The position numbers and the translations under genes were made by a program. The notes below the pieces were generated by a model. The model searched no databases, had not been told where the DNA came from, and was given only the letters and a program-made list of their open reading frames with translations. A stretch of DNA of 41,624 bases, from contig JAFRRD010000008.1 in the NCBI GenBank assembly GCA_017428265.1, positions 1 to 41,624 of the forward strand. Direction: 5' to 3'. Source of the DNA: Lachnospiraceae bacterium (GTDB lineage: Bacteria; Bacillota; Clostridia; Lachnospirales; Lachnospiraceae). Positions 17,597 to 26,042 of this stretch are shown here, one piece after another. The stretch's first letter is position 1. Each line of letters opens with the position of its first letter.

Positions 17597-19945
17597 TTAC
17601 ATGCCGGCGGCAAGCCCGATCAGGCGGACGATGAAGGCGCAGAGCCAGGCAACAACGCACTGCCAGACGACGACGTAGGCGGCCCATTTCCGGCCGAGCT
17701 CACGCCGCACCGAAGCAATCGCGGCGACACAGGGCGTGTACAGCAGGCTGAAGACGAGCAGGCACAGGGCGGTCAGGGCGGAGAGCGCAGCCGCGACACC
17801 GCCTTCAGTGCCGAAGAGCACCTCAAGAACGGAGACGACGCTTTCCTTGGCCATGAAGCCGCTGATGAGCGACGTGACGATCCGCCAGTCGCCGAGGCCG
17901 AGCGGTTTGAAAAGCGGGGCGATCAGGCCCGCAAGAGAGGCCAGGATGCTGGTGTGCGGGTCGGAAACGATATTGAAGCGGAAGTCGAAGGTCTTCAGGA
18001 ACCAGACGACGATCGTCGCGATCAGGATCACGGAGAAGGCGCGCTGGATGAAATCTTTCGCCTTGTCCCAGAGGAGCTGGGCGACGTTCTTCGGACTGGG
18101 CATCCGGTAGTTCGGCAGTTCCATCACGAAGGGGACGGCCTCGCCGCGGAAGAAGAATTTCTTGTACAGCAGGGCGATCAGGATGCCCACCACGATGCCG
18201 GTCAGGTACAGGCCGATCATGACGAGCGCTTTGTGGTCCGCGAAGAAAGCGTCCACGAAGAAGGCGTAGATCGGGAGCTTCGCGGTGCAGCTCATGAAGG
18301 GCGTGAGCAGGATGGTCATCTTGCGGTCGCGCTCGCTGGGCAGGGTCCGCGAGGCCATGACGGCCGGGACCGTGCAGCCGAAACCGATCAGAAGCGGCAC
18401 GATGCTCCGCCCCGACAGACCGAGCTTTCTGAGGAGCTTGTCCATGACGAAGGCGACGCGCGCGATATAGCCGCTGTCCTCAAGCAGGGAGAGGAAGAAG
18501 AACATGGTCACGATGATCGGCAGGAAGGAAAGGACGCTCCCGACGCCCTCGAAGATGCCGCCGATGATGAGGCTGTGCAGGGCTTCGTTGACACCGCCGG
18601 CGGTGAGGGCCGCATCCACGGTCTTCGTGAGGGCTTCGATGCCTGCGGCGAGCAGATCCTGCAGCCACAGGCCGATCACGTTGAAGGTCAGCCAGAAAAC
18701 GAGTCCCATGACCAGGATGAAGATGGGGATCGCGGTATATTTGCCGGTGAGCAGTCTGTCCAGCTTCTGGCTGCGCGCCCGCTCGCGGCTTTCGTGCGGC
18801 TTGGTCACGCAGGCGCGGCAGACCTTCATGATGAAGGCAAAGCGCATCTCTGCGATGGCGGCGCTGCGGTCGAGGCCGCGCTCCTTCTCCATCTGCAGAG
18901 CAATATGCTCCAGGGTCTCCCGCTCGTTTGCGTCCAGGCCGAGCTGATCGATGATCAGTTCGTCGCCCTCGATGGCCTTGTCGGCGGCAAAGCGCACGGG
19001 CAGGCCGGTGGCTTCGGCGTGGTCTTCGATCAGGTGGATCGCCGCGTGCAGGGAACGGTGGACCGCCCCGCCGTGGTCATTCTGGTCGCAGAAGTCCTGC
19101 CGGGCCGGCTTTTCCTGATATTTCGCGATGTGCAGCGCATGCTCCACGAGCTCGTGCACGCCCTGGTTCTTCGCGGCGGAGATCGGGACCACGGGAACGC
19201 CCAGCATGGCCTCCATCGCGTTCACGTCGACGGAGCCGCCGTTGCCGGTCATTTCATCCATCATGTTCAGCGCCACGACGACGGGGATGCCCATCTCGAG
19301 CAGCTGCATGGTCAGGTAGAGGTTCCGCTCGATATTGGTCGCGTCGACGATGTTGATGATGCCCTTCGGCTTTTCCTTCAGCACGAAATCGCGCGAGACC
19401 AGCTCCTCGCTGGAGTACGGCGACATCGAATAAATGCCCGGCAGGTCAGTGACGAGGGTGTTTTCCTGCCCGAGGATCGCGCCGTCCTTGCGGTCGACGG
19501 TCACACCGGGGAAGTTACCGACGTGCTGGCGCGAGCCGGTCAGCTGGTTGAAGAGGGTCGTCTTGCCGCTGTTCTGGTTGCCCACGAGAGCGAAAGTGAG
19601 GAGCGTGCCATCCGGGAGCGGATCACCGCTGCCCTTCGGATGGAAGCGCCCGCCCTCGCCGAGGCCGGGGTGCTCGCTGCCGATATCGGAAACCGGAAGC
19701 TCGCTGTCCGCGGCTTTTTCCGGCAGCGGCCCGACGTCGATCTGCCCCGCCTCGTTCAGGCGGAGCGTCAGCTCGTAGCCGTGGATGCGGATCTCCATGG
19801 GGTCGCCCATCGGCGCATATTTAACCACGGTCACCTCGGCGCCGGGAATGATCCCCATGTCCAGGAAGTGCTGGCGCAGCGCGCCTTCGCCGCCGACGGC
19901 GGTCACGGCAGCCGAGCTGCCTATTGTAAGGTCTTTCAGAGTCAT
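17597..19945 (-). CDS. feoB: FeoA-FeoB fusion, ferrous iron transporter
   Basis: A 782-residue fusion. Residues 1-75 are an SH3-like FeoA domain (HFLDMGIIPGAEVTVVKYAPMGDPMEI). Residues about 112-275 are the FeoB G domain with G1 GNQNSGKT (122-129), G2 PGVTV, G3 DLPG (167-170), G4 NMMD (227-230) and G5 SAAK. The rest is the membrane channel with two gate regions and the GFGCTVPAVMASRT segment (Cys in the pore region). It imports Fe(II) across the cytoplasmic membrane. G1 has GNQNSGKT, where Asn and Ser replace the more common Pro and Asn. The small Cys-rich protein follows directly. Confidence 0.95.
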   Translation of the reverse strand: MTLKDLTIGSSAAVTAVGGEGALRQHFLDMGIIPGAEVTVVKYAPMGDPMEIRIHGYELTLRLNEAGQIDVGPLPEKAADSELPVSDIGSEHPGLGEGGRFHPKGSGDPLPDGTLLTFALVGNQNSGKTTLFNQLTGSRQHVGNFPGVTVDRKDGAILGQENTLVTDLPGIYSMSPYSSEELVSRDFVLKEKPKGIINIVDATNIERNLYLTMQLLEMGIPVVVALNMMDEMTGNGGSVDVNAMEAMLGVPVVPISAAKNQGVHELVEHALHIAKYQEKPARQDFCDQNDHGGAVHRSLHAAIHLIEDHAEATGLPVRFAADKAIEGDELIIDQLGLDANERETLEHIALQMEKERGLDRSAAIAEMRFAFIMKVCRACVTKPHESRERARSQKLDRLLTGKYTAIPIFILVMGLVFWLTFNVIGLWLQDLLAAGIEALTKTVDAALTAGGVNEALHSLIIGGIFEGVGSVLSFLPIIVTMFFFLSLLEDSGYIARVAFVMDKLLRKLGLSGRSIVPLLIGFGCTVPAVMASRTLPSERDRKMTILLTPFMSCTAKLPIYAFFVDAFFADHKALVMIGLYLTGIVVGILIALLYKKFFFRGEAVPFVMELPNYRMPSPKNVAQLLWDKAKDFIQRAFSVILIATIVVWFLKTFDFRFNIVSDPHTSILASLAGLIAPLFKPLGLGDWRIVTSLISGFMAKESVVSVLEVLFGTEGGVAAALSALTALCLLVFSLLYTPCVAAIASVRRELGRKWAAYVVVWQCVVAWLCAFIVRLIGLAAGM

Positions 19946-20018
19946 GATGTGAGGTCTCCCTGTTCAGGAATACAACTTCAGTATAGCACAAAAAACGCCG
20001 CCGGCGGCAGATAAATGC

Positions 20019-20048
20019 AAAAAAACAGCGCCGACAGGAGGCCGGCGC
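20019..20048 (-). terminator. terminator of the hydrolase gene
   Basis: On the minus strand GCGCCGGC-CTCCT-GTCGGCGC (20028-20048, one G-U pair) is followed by seven T residues (20019-20025), 15 bases after the stop. A second GC palindrome with a T6 tail at about 19990-20007 lies between it and feoAB. Confidence 0.82.
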
Positions 20049-20063
20049 CGAGAGGAGAATTAC

Positions 20064-20813
20064 TTATTGCGGGAGCAGGGCGAGGATCGCGAGTACGGTC
20101 TGTGCGGTCTGCTCCTCGCGGGTGATACGCGACGTCCCGTCGCCTTTCTGAGCGCCGTAGGCGCCAAAATACGCATGGCAGCCGCCGTCGATCACGGTCT
20201 CCCGCACGTCAGACGGCAGGTTCGGGCGGTACTTCTCGTACTTTTCCCGGTTCAGGACGCCGTCCTCCGAGCCATAGACGCTGAGGACTTCCAGACCACC
20301 TGATGTCAGATCCACCGTGGAATAGGCGGCAAGAAGGACCAGTGCGTCGAGTTCGTCGCTGTGCTTCGCGGCATAGGAGGCCGCCATTGCGCCGCCGAGG
20401 GAGTGACCGGCCAGCATCCAGTATCCGATCTCCGGATACTCTGCCGGGATGCCCGCCGCGGCATTGATATCGAGGACGGCGAGGTTCAGGGGCATCTTCA
20501 GCAGGATGCAGAGGATGCCTTCCTTTGACAACTCTGCCATGAGCGGCGCGTAGGCCTTGTATTCGACCTTGCCTCCGGGGTAGAAGATGAGCCCTGCCTT
20601 CGGTGTTTCGGGCGTGAAAACGATCCGGTCCGAAGCCTGCTCGATGTTCACGCCGGGAACGCCTTCCTCGAGCACCCGGAGCGCCGACGCGTCCGCTCTC
20701 GAATAGTCCGCCGTGTAGAACAGGATGGCGGCCGCGGCAAGCAGCAGGACTGCCAGCGCGATCAGAAGGCCTTTGCGGCTTTTCCGCGCTCCGCCTTTTT
20801 CCTGCGCGCTCAT
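20064..20813 (-). CDS. membrane-anchored alpha/beta hydrolase
   Basis: A 249-residue protein with a basic N-terminus and one membrane segment (about 14-33) that anchors an extracellular hydrolase domain. The nucleophile elbow is GHSLGG (about 134-139), and a late GGCHAYFGAYG region supplies the catalytic His; GSEDGVL may supply the acid. This matches the Abhydrolase_5-type family, which includes esterases and dienelactone-hydrolase-like enzymes. The ATG overlaps the stop of the upstream membrane gene (ATGA), so the two are translationally coupled. Confidence 0.85.
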   Translation of the reverse strand: MSAQEKGGARKSRKGLLIALAVLLLAAAAILFYTADYSRADASALRVLEEGVPGVNIEQASDRIVFTPETPKAGLIFYPGGKVEYKAYAPLMAELSKEGILCILLKMPLNLAVLDINAAAGIPAEYPEIGYWMLAGHSLGGAMAASYAAKHSDELDALVLLAAYSTVDLTSGGLEVLSVYGSEDGVLNREKYEKYRPNLPSDVRETVIDGGCHAYFGAYGAQKGDGTSRITREEQTAQTVLAILALLPQ

Positions 20814-21475
20814 TTCCTGCGCCCCTTATACAGCAGGAAGAAGAGGACCATAAAGAGTTCGCCGAACATGCCGATCAGGAAGATCAGGTCGAAATTGCCG
20901 GTGGCCGGGCCGAGCGCCGAGAAGGCGAACATCAGTAAGCCGGCCAGGAAGAGGCAGGAATCTTTCTTTTTGATCCAGACGGCGATGCCGGCCGCGATGA
21001 GCGGCACGACGGTCCCGTAGGAGAGGATCCTCGTGAAGCGGTCCGCAAGCGCCGGGGTGCCTTCGCCGGAAAGATAGCGCGTGATGCCTGCCGTCTGCGA
21101 AGGCTCCAGTTTTGTCACGATGCCGCTCACAAGCCCGCCGGCCATCAGCAGCGCCGTCACGATCCAGACAACGGTCTTCGCAGTCTTTTTCCAGCCGAGC
21201 GCCTCCGCGCAGATGGGAAGAAGGAGCGGGATCAGCACGCCGTGGAATACAAAGCGCAGCTGGCTGAGCGGTTTCAGGATGTCTTCCGGAAGAAAACTTC
21301 CGCAGGCAAGGACGGCGGCGTCATAGAACAGGCCTAGGGCAACGAGGGCCATCAGCAGGCGGATCGGGCGTTTTTCCTTTCCATAGCGGCCGAGGAGCAG
21401 CAGGGCAATGACCAGCTCCGCCGCGGCCAGCACGCCCGCGATCACCGGGCCGTTTTTCAGTAAGATGTCTCGCAT
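20810..21475 (-). CDS. hypothetical polytopic membrane protein
   Basis: A 221-residue protein with about seven hydrophobic segments and no soluble domain. Basic loops (RYGKEKRPIR, WIKKKD, YKGRRK) suggest their cytoplasmic side. I do not recognise the family. It is coupled by a 4-base ATGA overlap to the anchored hydrolase and may act with it at the membrane. Confidence 0.7.
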   Translation of the reverse strand: MRDILLKNGPVIAGVLAAAELVIALLLLGRYGKEKRPIRLLMALVALGLFYDAAVLACGSFLPEDILKPLSQLRFVFHGVLIPLLLPICAEALGWKKTAKTVVWIVTALLMAGGLVSGIVTKLEPSQTAGITRYLSGEGTPALADRFTRILSYGTVVPLIAAGIAVWIKKKDSCLFLAGLLMFAFSALGPATGNFDLIFLIGMFGELFMVLFFLLYKGRRK

Positions 21476-21496
21476 TGTTTTATCCTTTCATCAAAA

Positions 21497-21546
21497 AGGC
21501 CGGGAGGGAGAACTCTCCCCCTCAGCCTTCTATCGTTCTCCGGCCT
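21497..21546 (-). terminator. terminator overlapping a stop codon
   Basis: AGGCCGG (21497-21503) pairs with CCGGCCT (21540-21546), enclosing a purine-rich loop with its own GGGAGAG/CTCTCCC hairpin. On the minus strand T5 follows. The distal arm includes the last codon and stop of the upstream 217-residue gene. Confidence 0.65.
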
Positions 21547-22198
21547 AGCGGCAGCAGAAAACATATTTCTCAAAGACCTCGCGGGCGGCTTCATCGCCGA
21601 TCAGTTTTTTGAACTGGTCCACGGCCGGACCGCCGTTTTTGAAGAGGCCGTCGACATAGGCTTTGGTCTTCGCCTTCTTTTCCTCCGGATCGCAGGCTGG
21701 GGCGATTGCCACGTTTTCCAGATAGGCGTCGAAGTAATCCTTCGTGATCGTCCGCTCCTTGTCCTTCAACTCTTTGCCTGTGGCGCCGAGCGTGAAATCG
21801 TAGCGGATGTCGTCGTACCAGTGCGGGCCGGTCTCGTAGGGCGCCAGGCCTTTGTATTTCTCCTTGACTTTCCGGTAGGGTGCCTTCGCATCCTCGGTCA
21901 TCGGATCGATCATGGTGTTGTAGAATTCCTGCAGCAGAGTGCATTTGCCCGCGACTTTGATCAGGTCGCCGGAGTACAGCGGCAGGTCCCTGTGCGTCGC
22001 GTTCAGGACCACGCTCTCCATCTTCATGAGGCCGAACATGGCTTTCATGTCGATGACGGAGAGATAGCCGAAGCCTTTAACCTTATAGGTCGTGATGAAA
22101 AAATGCATGCCGTTTTTGTCGATCTTGGCGTGGACATTGCCGGGCACATGCTCAAGCCCGTAAAGGCTCTGCATTCCCGAAATGATAACTTCCTGCAT
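21545..22198 (-). CDS. hypothetical protein, 217 aa
   Basis: An unrecognised soluble protein of 217 residues. The first half looks like a beta-rich fold (VHAKIDKNGMHFFITTYKVKGFGYLSVIDMKAMFGLMKMESVVLN); the second half is helical and charged (KVKEKYKGLAPYETGPHWYDDIRYDFTLG, then KDYFDAYLENVA), ending in EKYVFCCR. No signal peptide or membrane segment is visible. ATG 22198 is chosen because AAAGGA lies upstream; a longer frame to 22297 has no site. It has its own terminator and is separated by 311 bases from the operon upstream. Confidence 0.65.
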   Translation of the reverse strand: MQEVIISGMQSLYGLEHVPGNVHAKIDKNGMHFFITTYKVKGFGYLSVIDMKAMFGLMKMESVVLNATHRDLPLYSGDLIKVAGKCTLLQEFYNTMIDPMTEDAKAPYRKVKEKYKGLAPYETGPHWYDDIRYDFTLGATGKELKDKERTITKDYFDAYLENVAIAPACDPEEKKAKTKAYVDGLFKNGGPAVDQFKKLIGDEAAREVFEKYVFCCR

Positions 22199-22360
22199 AA
22201 TGATTCCTTTCTGATCAGATACTGCAGCAGCCGCCGCTGGCCTCCCCATCCCCGGCGGTAATCCGCCCGGGACGGCACGAATATGCGGCGGCTTCACGCA
22301 GGCTTGCCGGCAGCCTCGTGAACCGCGAAAATGCCGGATGCATTTTCGCTGAACCTCGGT

Positions 22361-22390
22361 AAAAACCGCGCAGAGGAATGCGCGGTTTTT
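22361..22390. terminator. bidirectional terminator in a 311-base gap
   Basis: AAAAACCGCGC (22361-22371), 8-base loop, GCGCGGTTTTT (22380-22390): an 11-bp perfect stem with T-runs on both strands. It ends the minus-strand operon upstream. Smaller hairpins (GGCAGC/GCTGCC near 22460-22480) also lie in this gap; no gene is visible. Confidence 0.85.
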
Positions 22391-22509
22391 TATCCGGAGC
22401 CTGCGCTTGCCGGCGCATGTGCCGTCAGACCGGGCGTCTTAATGCCGGGTCTGTGCAGGCAGCGGCGTCTGCTGCCTCTTTTAACAGGACAGCGTCGGTG
22501 AGGCAGGCT

Positions 22510-23124
22510 TTATACAGCCTCAGCCGCCTTCTCTTTCTTTGCCAGCATGATCGCCGCGACAAGCAGCACGAGCTGTCCGACGAGGTTGACGCCCTCGGCG
22601 ATCCAGTTCATGGCCGGCTTCTCAAAGTCGCGGGAGGAAAGATATCCCATCGCGAGCAGGCAGACGAAAGCCGCAAGGAAGAGGATGGGGGCAGTTTTCT
22701 TGTTCTGACGCTTTGCATAGAGCGCAAGGCCGCCGCAGTAGCCAAGGCTACCCAGGACCATCATGGCCACAAAGACCATGGTGCCCGAGAAGACCGCAGG
22801 TGCGCCGGCAGCGGCGAGTGTTTCGGTCTTCTTCTGGCGGAAGAAGAGCAGTGCGCAGACGGCGATCCCGGCCAGCAGGAAACCGACTGCCTGCATGGGG
22901 AAGAATGCCTGGTTCAGGCGCTCGAAATCGCAGACACCGAGGGCATAGAGCAGTTTCCACGTCGCCTTCATGAGACCGGCTGTGATCACCATGATGGTGC
23001 CGGCGGACAGGAGGGCGAAGGCACCCTTGCTCATTTTATCATACAGCGTGCGCTGGATCACGACGGCCGAAATGATAAAGAAAAGCACCGGGATGTAATC
23101 AACGATTGCCATAGGGACGGACAT
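22510..23124 (-). CDS. hypothetical polytopic membrane protein
   Basis: A 204-residue protein with about six membrane segments, no recognised domain. It is the last gene of the flavin-reductase-like operon, starting ten bases after the DUF1295-type gene with AAGGAGC before ATG. The position suggests an accessory or anchoring role for the membrane enzyme next to it, which is inference only. Confidence 0.7.
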   Translation of the reverse strand: MSVPMAIVDYIPVLFFIISAVVIQRTLYDKMSKGAFALLSAGTIMVITAGLMKATWKLLYALGVCDFERLNQAFFPMQAVGFLLAGIAVCALLFFRQKKTETLAAAGAPAVFSGTMVFVAMMVLGSLGYCGGLALYAKRQNKKTAPILFLAAFVCLLAMGYLSSRDFEKPAMNWIAEGVNLVGQLVLLVAAIMLAKKEKAAEAV

Positions 23125-23134
23125 ATGCAGCTCC

Positions 23135-23926
23135 TTATTTGTCCTTCACCAGGTGATACACCGGGATGAACGGGACGAGGATCGGGGTCTTCTTCACGTA
23201 GGCCTGATACTCGGGCAGACTGCCGTAGTTCTTGTTCTGGCGTTTTTCCAGGCGCTGCGCGCCGCTGATCATGATCATGATGATGGCGACGTAGCCGATG
23301 ACGGCAATGAGCCACTGCCAGCCTTTCAGGATGCACCAGCCGGAGACGAAGACGCCGGTCCAGAAGGTCATTTCGCCGAAATAGTTCGGGCAGCGGCTGA
23401 TCTTGTACAGACCGTCCATCGCAGGCTTGTTCGGGTCGATCTTCTTGGCTGCGCTTTTCTGCTTGTCGGCAAAAGCTTCGAGCAGGATGCCGCAGACCAT
23501 GATGGCGGCGCCGATCCAGGCGCAGAGCTGCGGGCCGTCCGAGGCGGTCGCTTCGCGGTACCAGATCGCAGAGGTCTCCATCACATAGAGGACCGCCATG
23601 AAGACCCACATGAAGACCTTCACGAAGATCGGGACGGGCTTGTCGGTCTGGGCATTCAGGGTCTTGCGGTAGGCCGCGCTCTTCATTTCACGGATGAGCA
23701 GGAAGAGGCCGAGCCGCAGGCCGTAGATAAGCAGCAGGCCGCACAGGACGGCCATGACAGGGGTGAGGTCTCCGCGGATGCAGGCGATCGCAAAGATCGC
23801 AACGCCGATGCCGCCGACGGCAAGGCCGTAGCCGACGGACATGAACCATACGAATTTAATGAAGCCGATGGCGCAGAGCGCCGCCGCAACGACTAAAAGT
23901 ACCCATGTAAGAGGAGGGAATACCAT
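23135..23926 (-). CDS. DUF1295 / steroid 5-alpha-reductase-like membrane protein
   Basis: A 263-residue polytopic membrane protein. The C-terminal half carries the DUF1295 hallmark, GLYKISRCPNYFGEMTFWTG, followed by LEKRQNKNYGSLPEYQAYVKKTP. That pattern is shared by DUF1295, isoprenylcysteine methyltransferases and steroid 5-alpha reductases, which bind NADPH or SAM at the cytoplasmic side. In most relatives the motif reads RHPNYFGE; here His is replaced (SRCPNYFGE). The operon also holds an NAD(P)-binding protein and a flavin reductase-like protein, so a membrane-associated reduction is plausible; the substrate is unknown. Confidence 0.78.
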   Translation of the reverse strand: MVFPPLTWVLLVVAAALCAIGFIKFVWFMSVGYGLAVGGIGVAIFAIACIRGDLTPVMAVLCGLLLIYGLRLGLFLLIREMKSAAYRKTLNAQTDKPVPIFVKVFMWVFMAVLYVMETSAIWYREATASDGPQLCAWIGAAIMVCGILLEAFADKQKSAAKKIDPNKPAMDGLYKISRCPNYFGEMTFWTGVFVSGWCILKGWQWLIAVIGYVAIIMIMISGAQRLEKRQNKNYGSLPEYQAYVKKTPILVPFIPVYHLVKDK

Positions 23927-23941
23927 AACTTAAGTCCTTTC

Positions 23942-24802
23942 TTAAGGTTTGAAGTAATCCTTAATGTACTGCGAGAAGCTGTGTTCGCCGACCTTGGTGT
24001 CGCCGACCAGGTCGTGGCTCAGGGTCCAGCGGGAGAAGAGGATGATGTCATGCTTGCCCGCTTTTTTGATCTTCGGCAGGTTCGCCAGGATGCCGAACAG
24101 CCAGATGGGCGCCCATTTGATCTTCAGGGGCTTGCCGGCCGCGTCAAAGCACATCTGGGCCATCTCTTCGTAGGTGTAGGTCTCCTTGCCGCCCACGTTG
24201 TAGGTGACGTTGGTGTCAAACATGTGCTCCACGATGAAGTCCGCAAAATCGGGGCAGTCCACGACGTTGGCCCTGACCTTGCCGTAGCCCATTAAGAGCT
24301 GCATTTTGCCCTTGTCCACATAGGGCTTGAAGACTTTGCAGATATCGTAGAAATAGCCGGTCGGACGGTAGATGATCCAGTCCATGGGCTGCTTCTTCAG
24401 TTCCTGCTCCACGAGGTATTTCGCGTGCAGCATCGGGACGACTTCGGCGCCGGGTTCGTCGCAGGAAATGACGGAAATGTAGTTGAATTTCTTCACGCCC
24501 GCGGCCTTGGCTTCCTCGTACAGGTTCATGTTGCCCTTGAGGTCGATGTCATAGTTGTTGAAACGGGTGGAGGCGCCTGTCAGGCCCATGGTCGTGATGA
24601 CGACTTCCGCGCCGTCGCACAGGCCCTTCATGGTCTCGGGATTCGTGGCGTCAATGGACACGAAGGTATATTTGCCCTTCAGGGCGGGGAGCTCCAGCTC
24701 CTTCAGATCGGCCGCGATGACTTCATAGTTTTCTTTCTCACACAGGGATCTCAGGATCTCTCTGCCCAGGTTTCCGAATGCACCCGCAAGTACGACTTTC
24801 AT
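23942..24802 (-). CDS. NAD(P)-binding atypical SDR (NmrA-like)
   Basis: A 286-residue Rossmann protein. The cofactor loop is GAFGNLGREI (residues 7-16), followed by the acidic strand VIAADLKE and the TTMGLTG region. The classical YxxxK is replaced by a segment around HAKYLVEQELKKQPMDWIIYRPTGYFYD, which is the atypical SDR/NmrA pattern with YLVEQEL and IIYRPTGYF. Such proteins reduce small molecules or sense redox state. AAAGGA lies ten bases before ATG. It sits between the flavin-reductase-like and DUF1295-type genes. Confidence 0.82.
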   Translation of the reverse strand: MKVVLAGAFGNLGREILRSLCEKENYEVIAADLKELELPALKGKYTFVSIDATNPETMKGLCDGAEVVITTMGLTGASTRFNNYDIDLKGNMNLYEEAKAAGVKKFNYISVISCDEPGAEVVPMLHAKYLVEQELKKQPMDWIIYRPTGYFYDICKVFKPYVDKGKMQLLMGYGKVRANVVDCPDFADFIVEHMFDTNVTYNVGGKETYTYEEMAQMCFDAAGKPLKIKWAPIWLFGILANLPKIKKAGKHDIILFSRWTLSHDLVGDTKVGEHSFSQYIKDYFKP

Positions 24803-24846
24803 AAATATAATTGTCCTTTCTGTTTTATTGTCAGATCATGAATAAG

Positions 24847-24898
24847 ATCCTTCGGCTCCGGCGCGATGCGCCTTCGCTCAGGATGACACTTCGTGTCA
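24847..24898. repeat. palindromic repeat pair between two operon genes
   Basis: ATCCT (24847-24851) and AGGAT (24880-24884) close an imperfect stem with an inner GGCGC/GCGCC. A second hairpin, TGACAC-TTC-GTGTCA, follows at 24884-24898. Similar small palindromes are scattered in intergenic spaces of many gut Clostridia. It ends at the stop codon of the flavin-reductase-like gene and may shape mRNA stability within the operon. Confidence 0.55.
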
Positions 24899-25834
24899 TT
24901 TATTCTTCTCTTTGGCTCTCTTATCGTTGATGATGTCCATGTGTTCCGCGGTGATCAGCTTCACGTCGTGTTCCTTTGCCCAGGCGACGCAGCCCTTAAG
25001 GGCCGTCGGCAGGAAAATGCGCGGCACGTTGACCAGCTTCGCGCAGGCATCCTCGGTGAATTTGATCTCCGGATCGATGCGGTCCGCAGCATACATGACG
25101 TTCTGCACCGTGGTCGCGCGGACCGGCAGCAGCTCGGGAATGGCGCCTCTGAAATTGCCGAAGCCCGGGAAGCGGGTGTACCAGAAATTCTTGGAATCGC
25201 GGTAGCCGTAGTCCACCGGGATCTTCGGGAAATCCTTCGCAGTCACGCCGTTTACGATCGCGTTGTAGTACTGCTCCTTCATGAGGATCTTATCCACGCG
25301 CAGGATGAAGGTCGCCCCGAACTTGGATGTGATGCCGTTGAAATCGTGATACGGCGGTTCATAGCCGTCCATCTGCCCCGGCTCGTCACGGTCGGCGCCG
25401 TCCAGGTGCCGCATCCAGGTGCATTCGATGACCTGGAAGGCTTCCTGCACCACGAGAGGGCGCGGGCCTTCGCTGTCATCTGCGATGCCCTTCTCCAGGG
25501 TGAACTTGCAGTCCTTCATCTTTTCCGCCGGCGTGTCGCCCGGCCAGGAAAGCTTGACTGCCCATTTGAAATACTTGCGGTCGTCGGGGATGAAATTGAT
25601 GGCGCATTTGCCCGTGCGCAGGATGTGCTGCGCCGTATTGGACGAGTTGCGGCAGTTGAGGAGCATCGCATAATACTCCTTGCCGGCGACGTAATACGGC
25701 TGCACCAGGCTGTACGGGCCCAGGCTCGTCGATCCGTCCGCCGCGATGGTGCTGATCAGCACGGTAGGCATGGGAAAGAAGAGCGACGTCTGGTAGAAAT
25801 TGTCCACGATCCGCAGATCCTTGAAACTGCTCAT
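24896..25834 (-). CDS. flavin reductase-like protein with C-terminal PCP-reductase-like domain
   Basis: A 312-residue protein. Residues about 10-215 match the flavin reductase-like FMN-binding split barrel (TVLISTIAADGSTSLGPYSLVQPYYV, then NTAQHILRTGKCAINFIP). Residues about 255-305 (DPEIKFTEDACAKLVNVP, then AWAKEHDVKLITAEHMD) resemble the small PCP_red domain found at the end of protochlorophyllide reductase subunits and other redox proteins. First gene of a four-gene minus operon, with AAGGAGG before ATG and an operator-like palindrome upstream. The protein probably transfers electrons through bound flavin; the partner is unknown. Confidence 0.75.
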   Translation of the reverse strand: MSSFKDLRIVDNFYQTSLFFPMPTVLISTIAADGSTSLGPYSLVQPYYVAGKEYYAMLLNCRNSSNTAQHILRTGKCAINFIPDDRKYFKWAVKLSWPGDTPAEKMKDCKFTLEKGIADDSEGPRPLVVQEAFQVIECTWMRHLDGADRDEPGQMDGYEPPYHDFNGITSKFGATFILRVDKILMKEQYYNAIVNGVTAKDFPKIPVDYGYRDSKNFWYTRFPGFGNFRGAIPELLPVRATTVQNVMYAADRIDPEIKFTEDACAKLVNVPRIFLPTALKGCVAWAKEHDVKLITAEHMDIINDKRAKEKNK

Positions 25835-25872
25835 ATTGCCTCCTTATTCGGCTTTTATCGTTCCGCCGTTCG

Positions 25873-25890
25873 TTATGAACGCGTTCATAA
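25873..25890 (-). promoter_or_regulatory. 18-bp perfect palindrome, probable repressor operator
   Basis: TTATGAACGCGTTCATAA is its own reverse complement and lies directly downstream of the -10 box, over the expected transcription start of the flavin-reductase-like operon. TetR- or MarR-type repressors bind such sites. No such regulator gene is in the window. Confidence 0.65.
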
Positions 25891-25892
25891 TC

Positions 25893-25921
25893 AATATAAA
25901 TCCGTGATAAATCTTTGTCAA
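25893..25921 (-). promoter_or_regulatory. sigma-A promoter of the flavin-reductase-like operon
   Basis: On the minus strand TTGACA (25916-25921), 17 bases, TATATT (25893-25898). Confidence 0.87.
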
Positions 25922-25984
25922 GACAAAGCCCGGCCGTCACGGAAAAAAGCCGTGCGGAAGTGTGGAAAATCTGCAGAAAATGCA

Positions 25985-26019
25985 CAAAAAAGCGGCTTTC
26001 CCGCAAGGGGAGAACCGCT
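25985..26019 (-). terminator. terminator of the amidohydrolase operon
   Basis: On the minus strand AGCGG...CCGCT (25991-26019, stem of about 12 with one mismatch) is followed by a T6 run (25985-25990), 24 bases after the amidohydrolase stop. Confidence 0.72.
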
Positions 26020-26042
26020 CTTTCGGCGTGCCGGAAATGCCT

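Noticed and set aside
17513-20014. 833-codon open frame on the plus strand
   Set aside because: Antisense to feoAB; the product is a string of Asp, Glu, Gln, His and Arg with no domain, while the minus strand carries full FeoA and FeoB motifs.
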